From Accumulibacter sp. (lineage in GTDB: Bacteria > Pseudomonadota > Gammaproteobacteria > Burkholderiales > Rhodocyclaceae): a DNA stretch of 64,000 bases. Positions 36,620-45,684 of the stretch are shown here, piece after piece; position 1 is the stretch's first letter, and the number at the start of each line of letters is the position of its first letter. Made by a program: the position numbers and the translations under genes. A model generated the notes under the pieces. It saw only the letters and a program-made list of their open reading frames with translations, was not told the origin of the DNA and did no database searches. The stretch spans positions 16,408 through 80,407 of the forward strand of contig NZ_JAPUVR010000105.1 in the NCBI RefSeq assembly GCF_029255125.1, written 5' to 3'.

Positions 36620-38335
36620 ATGGCTCAACTCACGCCGCTGGCCAAAGGGCTGATCTCGGTCATCGTCATTGGTGTCGCCGGTTCATTGGCCTGGAATTTC
36701 GGACTGAAAGAACGTGTCGGCACTGGCGCTGGCGGCAATCCCGGCACACCGCCGGCAGCCAGCGCGCCAGCGCCGGCCAAGCCGACCCCGGCCAAACCCG
36801 GGAGTAGCGCCGAGCCCGCCAAGGCAAGCGCGCGCGCCGACGACCGGAACGCACCGCTGGGTAGCCCGACGAATCCCTTGAAAGTCAGTCTGGTCAGTTT
36901 TCACGGCTATGCGCCAGCGCTGGTCGCCAACGGCAACGCGCTCGAAACGCAGGCCGGATCGTTGTACGCGAAGAAGGATCTGAACGTACGCTTCGTCATT
37001 CAGGATGATATCCCGACGCTCGCCACCGTCTTCGAATCGGGCGCGGCGCAGTGCGCTTGGCGCACCTCCGACTTCTGGGCGCAGGAGCAGCCGAATCTGC
37101 GCAACGCCGGCCTCGACGGACGCGCCGTGATGATCGTCGACAACACGCAAGGCGGTGACGCGGTCATCGCCAAGGATGCCGCGGTCAAATCGATCGAGGA
37201 CCTGGCCGGACGCACGGTTGCCCTGCTCCAGTTCACCCCCTCGCACGGCATGCTGATCGACGCGCTCGACAACTCGTCGCTGACCGCACGCAAGAAGGAC
37301 AGCGTGAAGACGGTGTTCATTAATGCCGAGGAAGGCACGGCCGGCGTGCGCGCCGCTTTCGAGGCCGGACACGTCGATGCCGCGGTGCTCTGGGATCCCG
37401 ATCTGGCGCTCGCCTTGCGCAACGTCAAGGGAGCACACGTCGTCTATTCGACGAAGACGGCAACCAATCTGATCTTCGACGTCATGGTCTGCGACGCACG
37501 CTTGCTCGCCAAGCCCGACGGACAGGCGGTCGTCCAGAAGTTCGTCGAAGGCTGGATGGAGGGGGTCACCGCGGCACGCGCCAACCCGGACAACGCGGTC
37601 GAGGCGCTGGTCCGCACCGAGGAGTTCTTCCGCCTGCTCGCCGACAAGGAAGGCAAAGCCTTCGTCAAGAGCCTCTTCGCCAACGTCGTGTGGACCGGTG
37701 TCGAGGACAACGCCAGAATCCTCGGTCTGGTCGGCGGGACGAATCACTACGAGCGCGTCTACAAGCGTTTCGACGAAATCTACCGCAAGGCGGGCGCGCT
37801 GGCCAATCCCAAGTCGCCGGTCATCGCGCCGCAGGACAGCTTCGACTACCGCTACATCAAGGCGATGCTGGCGCGCGACCAGGCGGCAGCGACGGCGGCG
37901 GCGCAACCGCAGACGACCTTCAGCCAGTCGTCGCTGAAAGAAGCCACGCAGCAGCAAGCCATGGTCACCAAACCGGTCACGGTCGGTTTTGCCTCGGGTA
38001 GCGCCGAGTTGACCAAGCGCGCGCAGAAGACGGTCGATGGCGAGATGGTTCCGTTCATCGAGAACAACGGCAAGGCGTACTTCGAAGTCAGCGGCAACTC
38101 CGACTCGACCGGCACGCGCGAGTCCAACCTCCGGCTGTCGGCGGCACGCGCCAAGGCGGTAGTCGATTATCTCGTCACGCAATGGGAGTTCCCGCGCGAG
38201 CGCTTCAAGATCGTCGGCAACGGTCCCGACCGGCCACTGTGCAACGAAGCCAGCGCCGCCAGCGAAGGCCTCTCGCTGGAAGAGTGCCGGGCGCTCAACC
38301 GGACGACACGCGTTGCCGTCTTCGGCGGCCGCTGA
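36620..38335 (+). CDS. Membrane-anchored ABC substrate-binding domain fused to an OmpA peptidoglycan-binding domain
   Basis: The 571-residue protein has an uncleaved-looking N-terminal TM anchor (about 8-27, GLISVIVIGVAGSLAWNFG), a Pro/Ala linker, a periplasmic-binding domain of the NMT1/SsuA-like class (about 85-400; VSLVSFHGYAPALVANG, LAGRTVALLQFTPSHGM, HVDAAVLWDPDLALAL), and a C-terminal OmpA-like domain (about 455-571) with the peptidoglycan-contact pattern NSDSTGTRESNLRLSAARA. Joining a solute-binding domain to both the inner membrane and the cell wall is unusual, since normal importers use free or lipid-anchored binding proteins. It is followed by its likely permease and ATPase. The substrate is unknown; the binding fold resembles those for nitrate, sulfonates or thiamine precursors. 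Confidence 0.86.
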   Translation: MAQLTPLAKGLISVIVIGVAGSLAWNFGLKERVGTGAGGNPGTPPAASAPAPAKPTPAKPGSSAEPAKASARADDRNAPLGSPTNPLKVSLVSFHGYAPALVANGNALETQAGSLYAKKDLNVRFVIQDDIPTLATVFESGAAQCAWRTSDFWAQEQPNLRNAGLDGRAVMIVDNTQGGDAVIAKDAAVKSIEDLAGRTVALLQFTPSHGMLIDALDNSSLTARKKDSVKTVFINAEEGTAGVRAAFEAGHVDAAVLWDPDLALALRNVKGAHVVYSTKTATNLIFDVMVCDARLLAKPDGQAVVQKFVEGWMEGVTAARANPDNAVEALVRTEEFFRLLADKEGKAFVKSLFANVVWTGVEDNARILGLVGGTNHYERVYKRFDEIYRKAGALANPKSPVIAPQDSFDYRYIKAMLARDQAAATAAAQPQTTFSQSSLKEATQQQAMVTKPVTVGFASGSAELTKRAQKTVDGEMVPFIENNGKAYFEVSGNSDSTGTRESNLRLSAARAKAVVDYLVTQWEFPRERFKIVGNGPDRPLCNEASAASEGLSLEECRALNRTTRVAVFGGR

Positions 38336-38348
38336 CGGAGCCAGCAAG

Positions 38349-39152
38349 GTGCCCAGGGACGAATTCTGGAACCCCTACGCGGCGCCTGAGGCACCGCGCC
38401 GGCGGCTGCTCGGGCTTGCCGCCGTGCTCGGCCTGCTCGTCTTGTGGAGTGCGGTCGCCGCTTCCGGTCTGGTCAGTCCGAGCAAGTTGCCCGCCCCCTG
38501 GGATGTCGTCGCCGCCTTCGGCTATCTGGCCTGGCACGACGGGCAGAGTATGCTCCTCACGGCAACGCTGTGGTCGGTCGGCCGACTGCTCGTCGCCGGC
38601 GTGCTGGTCATCATGATCGGCATCCCGATCGGCATCGTCATGGGAGCCGCGCCGCAGGTCAATGCCGCTCTGTCGCCGCTCGTCGACCCCTTCCGCTCGG
38701 CGCCGGTGGTCGCTCTGCTACCGATTCTGGTCATGTGGATGGGAATCGGCGAAGCGATGAAGATCGCCTTCCTGTTCATCGGCGCCGTCGTCTACCTGAT
38801 CCCGATGGTGCGTGATGCGATTCAGGCGGTCCCGCAAAGCTACTGGATCGGTGCGCGCGACCTCGGGGCCACACCCTGGGAGTGCATTCAGCGCGCGGTC
38901 ATCCCGCTCGCCATGCCACGCATCGCCGATGCGGTGATTGTCGCCTTCTCGGTCATGTGGACCTACATCACCGTCGCCGAGTACGTCAACGCACGCGAAG
39001 GGCTCGGCCAACTGATCCAGAACGCCCGCCGCTTCAGCGCCTGGGATCAGGTCTTCGCCGGCATCATCGTGATCATCGCGCTTGCCCTGGCGACCTACCA
39101 GTTCATGGTCTGGCTGAAGCGCCGCCTCTATCCGTGGGAAACGCAACAATGA
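38349..39152 (+). CDS. ABC transporter permease (SsuC/TauC-like)
   Basis: The 267-residue inner-membrane protein has about six TM helices and the EAA loop ARDLGATPWECIQRAVIPLA that docks the ATPase. The fold is that of nitrate/sulfonate/taurine permeases (BPD_transp_1). GTG 38349, preceded by GGAG, is chosen; a longer frame upstream overlaps the previous gene. Its stop overlaps the ATPase start (ATGA). It forms the channel of the island transporter together with the OmpA-fused binding protein and the ATPase. Confidence 0.9.
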   Translation: MPRDEFWNPYAAPEAPRRRLLGLAAVLGLLVLWSAVAASGLVSPSKLPAPWDVVAAFGYLAWHDGQSMLLTATLWSVGRLLVAGVLVIMIGIPIGIVMGAAPQVNAALSPLVDPFRSAPVVALLPILVMWMGIGEAMKIAFLFIGAVVYLIPMVRDAIQAVPQSYWIGARDLGATPWECIQRAVIPLAMPRIADAVIVAFSVMWTYITVAEYVNAREGLGQLIQNARRFSAWDQVFAGIIVIIALALATYQFMVWLKRRLYPWETQQ

Positions 39153-40003
39153 ACGCGCCAGCGCCGGCAAGCCCGGCAACGAACAGTGTCAGCGTCGTTC
39201 TGCAGGACATCGTGCAGGAGTATCCGGCGCCAGCCGGCGGCGTCACGCGCGTCATCGACCGCGTCAGCCTGAGCTTCGATCAGCCCGGCATCAACATGTT
39301 GCTCGGCCCATCCGGCTGCGGCAAGAGCACGCTGCTGCACATGCTCGGCGGCGTCCGACCAATGGGTAGCGCGACTCCGAGCAGCGGGCGCGTGCTGATC
39401 GACGGCGTCGAGTGCCATGGCGCGCACGATGACTCGGTGATGGTTTTCCAGCGTTACGCCAACCGCCCCGATCTGTCGGTCTTCGAGAACGTTGCCTTCC
39501 CCTTCCGCCTGCAACTCTGGCGCAAGCGCGTGCCGGAAGGCGAATGGCGCAAGCGCGTCGCCGACATGCTGGCAGCGGTAGGTCTATCCGACAAGGCGGC
39601 GCTGCGCCCGGCACAACTTTCCGGCGGGCAGAACCAGCGCGTGGCCCTCGCCCGGGCACTCGTTCTCCGCCCGCGAATTCTGCTCATGGACGAACCCTTC
39701 GGCGCCCTTGACGCGCAGACGCGCGAGGAAATGCAACTTCTCCTGATCGAGCTCTACCGCACCTGGCCTTGCCTGGTCGTCTTCGTCACGCACGACGTGA
39801 CCGAAGCGCTGACCCTAGGCGACCGGGTGATCGTCCTGTCGACCCAACCGGCACGTGTCGCTGACGACTTCGCGATCAGTGAAGCGCGCCCACGTTCGGC
39901 CGCCTGGCAGCGCTCACCGCAGGCGCAGGCGTTTGCCGAACGCGTGCTCAGCCAGTTGCACCAGGCCAGCCCGGGTAAAGGGCAGGTCCGGGTGACCGTC
40001 TGA
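39149..40003 (+). CDS. ABC transporter ATP-binding protein (SsuB/TauB-like)
   Basis: The 284-residue ATPase has Walker A GPSGCGKS (53-60), a Q-loop VFQRYANRPDLSVFENV, signature LSGGQNQRVALARAL, Walker B ILLMDEPFGALD and the H-loop VVFVTHDVTEAL. It is closest to the nitrate/sulfonate/taurine importer class. ATG 39149 is set by the ATGA overlap with the permease; the longer frame upstream is a shadow. It should power the island transporter. Confidence 0.92.
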   Translation: MNAPAPASPATNSVSVVLQDIVQEYPAPAGGVTRVIDRVSLSFDQPGINMLLGPSGCGKSTLLHMLGGVRPMGSATPSSGRVLIDGVECHGAHDDSVMVFQRYANRPDLSVFENVAFPFRLQLWRKRVPEGEWRKRVADMLAAVGLSDKAALRPAQLSGGQNQRVALARALVLRPRILLMDEPFGALDAQTREEMQLLLIELYRTWPCLVVFVTHDVTEALTLGDRVIVLSTQPARVADDFAISEARPRSAAWQRSPQAQAFAERVLSQLHQASPGKGQVRVTV

Positions 40004-40052
40004 ACGCTCGGCGACCAGCCCTGCCGACCCTTTGCCTGCACGCGCTCCCCAG

Positions 40053-40919
40053 ATGGCCGACAGCAAACCGCCCTACGTCAAGGAGGTTCTCACCAGCCAG
40101 GCGAATCTCTACGCCTTCCTCGGCTCGCTGGCCGCCGGCGCGCTCCTGTCGATTCCCTTCGGTTTCGGTGTCGGCGCCATTCCGCTGATTGCCTTCGCCG
40201 CCGGCGAGGTTCTCGCCGCACTGCACATCCCGTCGCTGCCGTCTTTCCGCGAAAAGGTCGACCGCCGCTGGCGCGCCGAGACGCGACAAGCCTCGCGCGC
40301 CCAACTGATTGCCGAATTGCAGAAGCGCGCGGCCAAACGGGAAGGCTTCCAGGCGCGCTTGCGCACCTATCAACGCATGATGGAGCGCGTTACCTCGCTT
40401 TACCAACGTGCCGAAAGCGGCCACTCCCGCCTTGCCCCACGTGACGTGGAACAGCTTGACGACGTTACGATCGAGTATCTTTGCCTCTGGCTGGCCATTC
40501 TGGTCATCGACGACCGGATGGAAGCGATCAACCTGCGCGAAGTCGACGGCAAGCTGGCCGCCGTCAACAAGGAACTCGCGGCACCGCTGCCCGGAGCCGA
40601 CCTGCGCCAGTTGCAGAAAGCGCGGGCTGACTACAACGCGCTGGTCGAACGTCACCACCGCATGCTCAGCCGGCGGCGGGCACTCGAAGCGGCGATGCTG
40701 ACGATGCCCGACCAGATCGACGAAATCTACCAGACGATCATGACCCTGCCGGCCTCGGAGGAAGTTGGCGCACGCCTCGAAGAAGCGGTGAGCCGACTAC
40801 GCGTGCAGGAGGACATCGAGACCGACCTGGCGGAAGCGTTGCCCGGCGTGACAATGCCCAGCTCGCTCACCAGCGGGCACGGCAAGCGCCTCGCGGCAGT
40901 CGCCGGAAGCCGGGGCTGA
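40053..40919 (+). CDS. Two-TM helical protein of the ABC/PspA/AAA island
   Basis: I do not recognise a family. The 288-residue product has one or two hydrophobic segments (about 22-55, LYAFLGSLAAGALLSIPFGF and GVGAIPLIAFAAGEVLAAL), then a long Arg/Glu/Gln-rich helical region (about 65-270) likely to form coiled coils and face the cytoplasm. It could be the membrane partner of the PspA-like protein encoded next. ATG 40053 is used, although its RBS is poor and TTG 40032 is a possible alternative. The PspA-like gene starts 121 bases after its stop. Confidence 0.65.
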   Translation: MADSKPPYVKEVLTSQANLYAFLGSLAAGALLSIPFGFGVGAIPLIAFAAGEVLAALHIPSLPSFREKVDRRWRAETRQASRAQLIAELQKRAAKREGFQARLRTYQRMMERVTSLYQRAESGHSRLAPRDVEQLDDVTIEYLCLWLAILVIDDRMEAINLREVDGKLAAVNKELAAPLPGADLRQLQKARADYNALVERHHRMLSRRRALEAAMLTMPDQIDEIYQTIMTLPASEEVGARLEEAVSRLRVQEDIETDLAEALPGVTMPSSLTSGHGKRLAAVAGSRG

Positions 40920-41039
40920 GATGACGCCATGCGCGGCAGTATTCGCAGAGGGCGATCGGCGCCTGAGCGATTAGACCACGCCAGGTCCACTGGACAAGTC
41001 ACAACCGCCGGCAGACCGGCACAGGAAAGGAAGCAGGAG

Positions 41040-41750
41040 ATGGCCGAAATCAATTTCATGGGGCGTCTGTCCAACCTCTGGGCAGGATTCGTCTCGTTGT
41101 GGATTACCGATGTCGAAAAGCGCCACCCGGAAATCGCCTACCAGAACGCGATCGACTCGATGATTGCCAAGTACGGCAAGCTGAAGAGCGCCACGGCGGC
41201 GATCATGCGCCGGCGCGAAGAGATCTCGGCCCGCCTGGACAGCGAACGCCGCGAGCTCGAGTCGGTCAACGCCGACCTCAATGCGGCGCTGGCGAGCGGC
41301 CAGGACGACCTGGGAATCGTCCTCATCCAGAAGAAGAACGCCCTCGAGGCCAGCGTCAAGACGCTCGACCAGGAAATGGAGCAGGCACGCGCCGACGCGC
41401 AGGAAGCCAAGGACTCGCTGATGCAGGTGAAAGGTGAGATCCAGAAACTCAAGGACGAAAAGGACCGCATGCTGGCGCAGATGCAGAGCGCGCAAGCGCG
41501 CCTCAAGATCCAGAACCAGCTCGACGGCCTGTCGGTCGACGCCGAAGTGCGCGCCCTCGACAACGTACGCGAGCATATCAGGAACACCGTCGCCGAAGCC
41601 AAGATGGGCTCCGAACTGCGCGACTCCGACCTCGATGTCAAACTCGCCCGTCTGCGCCAGAGCAGCGGCGCGATCACTGCGCGCCAGCAGCTCGAAGAAA
41701 TGAAGCGCGCTCGTCTGGCGCAGAGCGAGAGCACCGGCAAGTCGATGTGA
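41040..41750 (+). CDS. PspA/IM30-like coiled-coil membrane-stress protein
   Basis: The 236-residue, almost fully helical protein looks like a PspA/IM30 (Vipp1) relative. It has a short amphipathic-like N-terminus ([20 protein letters not shown]), a long coiled coil with the family-like pattern ALxxKxxLE ([18 protein letters not shown]) and a break followed by a final helix ([17 protein letters not shown]). PspA-family proteins bind the inner membrane as ESCRT-III-like oligomers and protect it from leakage. I chose ATG 41040 over the upstream frame because GCAGGAG lies just before it. The next gene follows by 16 bases. The match is by pattern, not alignment, so the family call is probable. Confidence 0.72.
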   Translation: MAEINFMGRLSNLWAGFVSLWITDVEKRHPEIAYQNAIDSMIAKYGKLKSATAAIMRRREEISARLDSERRELESVNADLNAALASGQDDLGIVLIQKKNALEASVKTLDQEMEQARADAQEAKDSLMQVKGEIQKLKDEKDRMLAQMQSAQARLKIQNQLDGLSVDAEVRALDNVREHIRNTVAEAKMGSELRDSDLDVKLARLRQSSGAITARQQLEEMKRARLAQSESTGKSM

Positions 41751-41766
41751 GGCGCCGAGGAAACCG

Positions 41767-43611
41767 ATGACCAGCCCTGCCAAGCCCGACGGCGACGGCC
41801 CGCGACCGGTGCTGCCCAACTGGGCCGAAACGCTGCGCCAGAAGTACTTGGCTGGCGAGGCAGCGGTCTTTGTCCTCTACCGCAACGTCTTCGACCGCAT
41901 CCCGTTCGCCGGACGCTACCGCACGCTGCAGCCCTTTCTCGCCGAAGCGCTGCTGAAAGACAACAAGAAACACATCTTCGAGCTGAGCATAGACCGTGGC
42001 GTCCGCCTGGTGCAGGGCGGCACGCTCGACGAAAAGGCCGATCTCTACCGCCATCTGGAAGGCAAGGGGCTGGCCGGCATCTTCGAGTCGCTCGAAAAAC
42101 GGATGCGCGAACAAGGTTCGAGCGCGCTGCTGATTCCCTACGCGGCGACCATCTTCCCGGCCGCCGAGGCGCATTTCCTCTCGCTCGACGAACGCGGCGC
42201 CTGCACCGCGCTGCACCGCTGGTCGCTCGACGAAAGCTTCGCCGAACGCGACAACGTCGTCATTCTGGTCAGCGAGTCGCTGGCCGACATCAGCCCGGCG
42301 CTGCTCACCCACCCGCGCATCGTCGCGCTCGAATTGCCGATGCCCGACCGGACCGAGCGCCGCACGGCGATCGGGCACTACGCACCGCGCCTGCCGTCGG
42401 CCGAGGCCGACCTGCTGGCCGACCAGACGGCCGGCCTGCGCCTGATCCAGCTCGCCAGCATCGTCGCCAGCGAAGCGCCACAGGGCCTGAGCGAAACACA
42501 GCGGCGCAAACTGATTGCCGACCTGCTGGCGGGCAGCCCGAATGCCGCCGCGCGGGCCGAGAAGCTGGCGGCGATCACCGCCGGCATGACGCCGGACGAG
42601 ATTCGGCAACTCGTCGACCCGACGCGTGCGCTGCCGGAAGCGGGCGACCCGGCAAGCGAAATGATGGCCATCGTGCGCCGCCGCAAGCGCGAGCTGATCG
42701 AGAAGGAATGCGCCGGCCTGATCGAGTTCATCGAACCCCGCCATGGCCTCAACGCCGTCGGTGGCAACGACAACATCAAGGGTGAACTGCTCGACATCGC
42801 GCGTCTGATCCGCAGCGGCGAGCGCGCCCGCGCCCCGATGGGGCTGCTCGCAGTTGGCCCGATGGGCGCCGGCAAAACCTTCGTCATCAAGGCTTTTCTC
42901 GCCGAGGCCGGCCTTTCCGGCGTCGCGCTGAAGAATTTCCGCTCGAAATGGGTGGGTTCGACCGAGGCCAACCTCGAACGCGTGCTGGCGACGGTGAAGG
43001 CGATGGGACCGATCGCGCTGGTCATCGACGAAGGTGACCGCAGCTTCGGCAACCAGGCTGGAGATGGCGACGGCGGCACCGGTTCACGCGTCATCGCACG
43101 CCTCAAGGAGTTCATGTCCGACCCGGAAAACCGCGGTCGGGTCGTCTTCATCCTGATGACCAACCGGCCCGACAAACTGGACAGCGACATCAAGCGGCCC
43201 GGCCGCCTCGACCGCAAGATTCCCTTCTTCTACGCCGAGACGGCCGCCGAAAGAGCAGCCGTCATCGCCGCCATCTTCCGGCGTTACGCCATCCCCTGTA
43301 CGCTCAGCGCTGAAGCGATCGAGGAAGCCTGTGCGGCGCTCGAAGGCTACTCGAACGCCGACCTGGAAGCCGTCGCTCTGCTTGCCGCAGAATTCGCCGA
43401 GCGCGCCGGCGTGCCGCTCGACGCCGAGCGCCTCGGCCAGGCAATCGGCGATTTCATGCCACCTCAGGAAACGGCGATGCTGCGCTACATGGAAATGCTC
43501 GCCGTCTCCGAAACCTCGCGCCGCTCGCTCCTGCCCCAGCGCTTCCGCACACTCTCTGCGCAGGACGTGCAGACCCGACTCGCCGAATTCCGGCGCCAGA
43601 TCAACTCCTGA
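41767..43611 (+). CDS. AAA+ ATPase with an inactive-looking N-terminal module
   Basis: The 614-residue protein has an active C-terminal AAA+ module (about 330-570): Walker A GPMGAGKT (364-371), Walker B LVIDEGD (Asp421-Glu422), sensor-1 region ILMTNRPD, and an arginine-finger segment [10 protein letters not shown]. The N-terminal half (about 10-270) resembles a second AAA-like fold but I see no intact P-loop, so it is probably degenerate and structural. AAA+ partners of PspA-type proteins remodel or control them (as PspF does to PspA), so this enzyme may act on the PspA-like neighbour. The next gene starts 11 bases after its stop. Confidence 0.8.
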   Translation: MTSPAKPDGDGPRPVLPNWAETLRQKYLAGEAAVFVLYRNVFDRIPFAGRYRTLQPFLAEALLKDNKKHIFELSIDRGVRLVQGGTLDEKADLYRHLEGKGLAGIFESLEKRMREQGSSALLIPYAATIFPAAEAHFLSLDERGACTALHRWSLDESFAERDNVVILVSESLADISPALLTHPRIVALELPMPDRTERRTAIGHYAPRLPSAEADLLADQTAGLRLIQLASIVASEAPQGLSETQRRKLIADLLAGSPNAAARAEKLAAITAGMTPDEIRQLVDPTRALPEAGDPASEMMAIVRRRKRELIEKECAGLIEFIEPRHGLNAVGGNDNIKGELLDIARLIRSGERARAPMGLLAVGPMGAGKTFVIKAFLAEAGLSGVALKNFRSKWVGSTEANLERVLATVKAMGPIALVIDEGDRSFGNQAGDGDGGTGSRVIARLKEFMSDPENRGRVVFILMTNRPDKLDSDIKRPGRLDRKIPFFYAETAAERAAVIAAIFRRYAIPCTLSAEAIEEACAALEGYSNADLEAVALLAAEFAERAGVPLDAERLGQAIGDFMPPQETAMLRYMEMLAVSETSRRSLLPQRFRTLSAQDVQTRLAEFRRQINS

Positions 43612-43622
43612 AGGAACTGCCC

Positions 43623-44069
43623 ATGTTGCCCCAATTCGTCGACACCCAACTCAACCCCGCGCAAACGATCTCTGCCACCCGCCTGCTGCTGCGCATTGCG
43701 CGCGTCGACGGCGCCCGCACCGCCGAGGAAATCGCCCTCATCCGGCAATTCTACGAAACCGGCCGCGAGGCGCACTGGCCAGACTTCGCCGCCTTACTCG
43801 ACAACGACTCGAGCGGCGATCTGACAACCACGTTTACACAGATCGAGCAGCGCGAACTCGTCATCGCTACCTGCCTGATGGTGGCTTTTGCCGACGGCTG
43901 CCTGATCGCCGAAGAACTGGCGGCCGTGCACGCCGTCGCCGACGAAATCGGTCTGCCGGCAGAGCGCGTCGACGAACTGCTGGCCTTCGTCAAGGACTAC
44001 ATGTTGGCGCAGCTCGCACACTTGCCCGACGCGGCTTCGCTCGCTGTTGTCGCCGGCGAACTGGGGTAA
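43623..44069 (+). CDS. TerB-like protein
   Basis: The 148-residue helical protein has the TerB pattern in its second half: VAFADGCLIAEELAAVHAVADEIGLP, an acidic-helix repeat known from tellurite-resistance TerB and the DjlA N-terminal domain, where the acidic face binds metal or partners. The first half (LLLRIARVDGARTAEEIALI) looks like a weaker copy. TerB domains are often linked to membrane-associated stress systems. It is the last gene of the island, with tight spacing to the AAA+ gene. Confidence 0.72.
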   Translation: MLPQFVDTQLNPAQTISATRLLLRIARVDGARTAEEIALIRQFYETGREAHWPDFAALLDNDSSGDLTTTFTQIEQRELVIATCLMVAFADGCLIAEELAAVHAVADEIGLPAERVDELLAFVKDYMLAQLAHLPDAASLAVVAGELG

Positions 44070-44412
44070 GGACGCATCGCCGCGCACTGCGCATCGACTC
44101 CTGAGAGGTAAGCGCACGACGTCGGCCGTTTGGATCATTGTTTACAACTTGCAATGTAGAAAGTTCGTCCAGCACAAGGCTTGCTTGATGGCCACGTAGC
44201 GCGAGCGGTACTCCCGTGACGAAACCCAGCAGGACAGGGCGAAGGCACGGCGACGCGGACGGCCACCAGATCGTCGCTGATCACCCGTTGCGCCGCGGCT
44301 GGCCGAGCGATCCATGCTCAATCCTGGAGCGGCAGATCATTTCCGCTCGCACGGGACGGACGTGGGTGGACAGCCGGGCTGCTGATCGCCTTTCGTTTTG
44401 GGTGTGTTTCCC
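44070..44412. other. Intergenic stretch between the island and rpsT
   Basis: About 340 bases without a gene. It has short overlapping frames only, and no hairpin with a T-tract that would end the island transcript is visible. The rpsT promoter follows. Confidence 0.5.
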
Positions 44413-44441
44413 TTGCGTCGAGCGCTACAGGTGTGTAAAAT
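44413..44441 (+). promoter_or_regulatory. Sigma-70 promoter of rpsT
   Basis: TTGCGT (44413-44418), a 17-base spacer and TAAAAT (44436-44441) form a near-consensus housekeeping promoter, 46 bases before the rpsT ATG, the normal placement for this ribosomal gene. Confidence 0.75.
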
Positions 44442-44487
44442 CTCGCCCTTTCGACCCCGTCCACGCGTTTTTTAGGAACAAGAATTC

Positions 44488-44754
44488 ATGGCCAATAGCG
44501 CACAAGCTCGCAAACGCGCCCGGCAAGCCGTCAAGCAACGCGCCCACAACGCCAGCCTGCGCTCTACCCTGCGCACGGCCGTAAAGCGCGTACAAAAAGC
44601 CATTGTGGCTGGTGACAAGGTGGCGGCGCAGGGCGTTTACCAGCAGTCGGTCGCCGTCATCGACCGCATTGCGGACAAGAAGATCATTCACAAGAACAAA
44701 GCGTCACGCCACAAGAGCCGCCTGTCGGCGCAGATCAAGGCGCTTGCGGCGTAG
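44488..44754 (+). CDS. rpsT: 30S ribosomal protein S20
   Basis: The 88-residue basic protein is S20: [18 protein letters not shown] at the start, [13 protein letters not shown] in the middle, and [21 protein letters not shown] at the end. It binds the 5' domain and helix 44 of 16S rRNA. It is a single-gene unit between a sigma-70 promoter and an intrinsic terminator, as usual. Confidence 0.98.
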   Translation: MANSAQARKRARQAVKQRAHNASLRSTLRTAVKRVQKAIVAGDKVAAQGVYQQSVAVIDRIADKKIIHKNKASRHKSRLSAQIKALAA

Positions 44755-44778
44755 CCCGCAAATCGGCAACGAGCAGAG

Positions 44779-44803
44779 CGGCGCCCCGAAAGGCGCCGTT
44801 TTT
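44779..44803 (+). terminator. Rho-independent terminator of rpsT
   Basis: CGGCGCC (44779-44785) pairs with GGCGCCG (44792-44798) around a 6-base loop, followed by TTTTTG. It starts 25 bases after the rpsT stop. Confidence 0.88.
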
Positions 44804-44918
44804 GTTCGCCCGGACGACTGCGCGCGACGACCCGGGCGGCACTGCCCGACCCCCGACCGTATTGCCCGCCCGGCATCGAATCGCCAGCGGCCTGCGCGCG
44901 ACCCCAGGCCGATCGAGC

Positions 44919-44924
44919 TATAAT
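44919..44924 (+). promoter_or_regulatory. -10 box TATAAT upstream of the Pcm-like gene
   Basis: A perfect TATAAT lies 58 bases before the ATG at 44982. The -35 region is GC-only and not recognisable, so the site is a candidate. Confidence 0.4.
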
Positions 44925-44981
44925 GTCCGGGCGGTACGAATATCGGGCGGTGCTGGCATTGAACTGCTGACGGGGAAGGTA

Positions 44982-45650
44982 ATGACTACGGTAACGGTGG
45001 ATATTGAGCGGGCGCGCTTCAACATGATCGAGCAACAGATCCGGCCTTGGGAGGTGCTGGATCCGGAAGTCCTTGCCGCGCTGTCGGTGGTCAAACGCGA
45101 GGATTTTGTTCTTCCGGCTCACAAGGCGCTCGCCTTTGCTGACCTGGAACTGCCGATCGGCCATGGGCAGACGATGCTTCATCCGAAAATGGAAGCACGC
45201 ATCTTGCAAGAAGTCGGGGTCAGGAACACCGATGTCGTGCTCGAGGTGGGAGCCGGCAGCGGCTACATGGCAGCCCTCCTCGCTTCGCGCGGCGAGTTCG
45301 TGCATACGGTCGAAATCGATCCAGCCCTGGCTGAACTCGCACGGCGCAATCTGCGCCAGGCACGAATCGTCAACGTCACGGTCGACACCGGGGATGCGTC
45401 GGAAGGCTGGTCTTCCGCCTCGCCCTACGACGTCATTGTGCTTTCCGGGAGCCTCCCGCGTCTGCCGGAGACCTTCCTGCAACAGCTCCGCCTCGGCGGT
45501 CGGCTGCTCGCCTTCATTGGCGAAGCACCGGTGATGCGCGCGCAACTGATCACACGGACGGCCGACAAGGCGTTCACCACGATCAATCTGTTCGAAACCG
45601 TCGTCGCCCCACTGAAGAGAGCGAAGCCGCAAACGGGCTTTGTCTTCTAG
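44982..45650 (+). CDS. Protein-L-isoaspartate O-methyltransferase-family protein (Pcm-like)
   Basis: The 222-residue protein has the Pcm/PCMT fold: MIEQQIRPWEVLDPEVL at the start, LPIGHGQTML as the substrate-loop segment, and the SAM motif VLEVGAGSGYMAALLA. True PCMTs repair isoaspartyl residues; this branch (N-terminus like an O-methyltransferase beside tolC) is annotated in betaproteobacteria as Pcm but its activity is not certain. ATG 44982 has GGGGAAGG upstream; the longer upstream frame overlaps the rpsT terminator and is not used. tolC follows 34 bases after its stop. Confidence 0.85.
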   Translation: MTTVTVDIERARFNMIEQQIRPWEVLDPEVLAALSVVKREDFVLPAHKALAFADLELPIGHGQTMLHPKMEARILQEVGVRNTDVVLEVGAGSGYMAALLASRGEFVHTVEIDPALAELARRNLRQARIVNVTVDTGDASEGWSSASPYDVIVLSGSLPRLPETFLQQLRLGGRLLAFIGEAPVMRAQLITRTADKAFTTINLFETVVAPLKRAKPQTGFVF

Positions 45651-45684
45651 CTCGCGACGACGCCACGAAGCACCGGACGAGGTC

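Noticed and set aside
36683-38347. 554-codon minus-strand open frame
   Set aside because: Antisense to the OmpA-fused binding protein, with no family motif.
44802-44981. Upstream extension of the Pcm-like frame
   Set aside because: It overlaps the rpsT terminator and the -10 box, and the family N-terminus begins at 44982.
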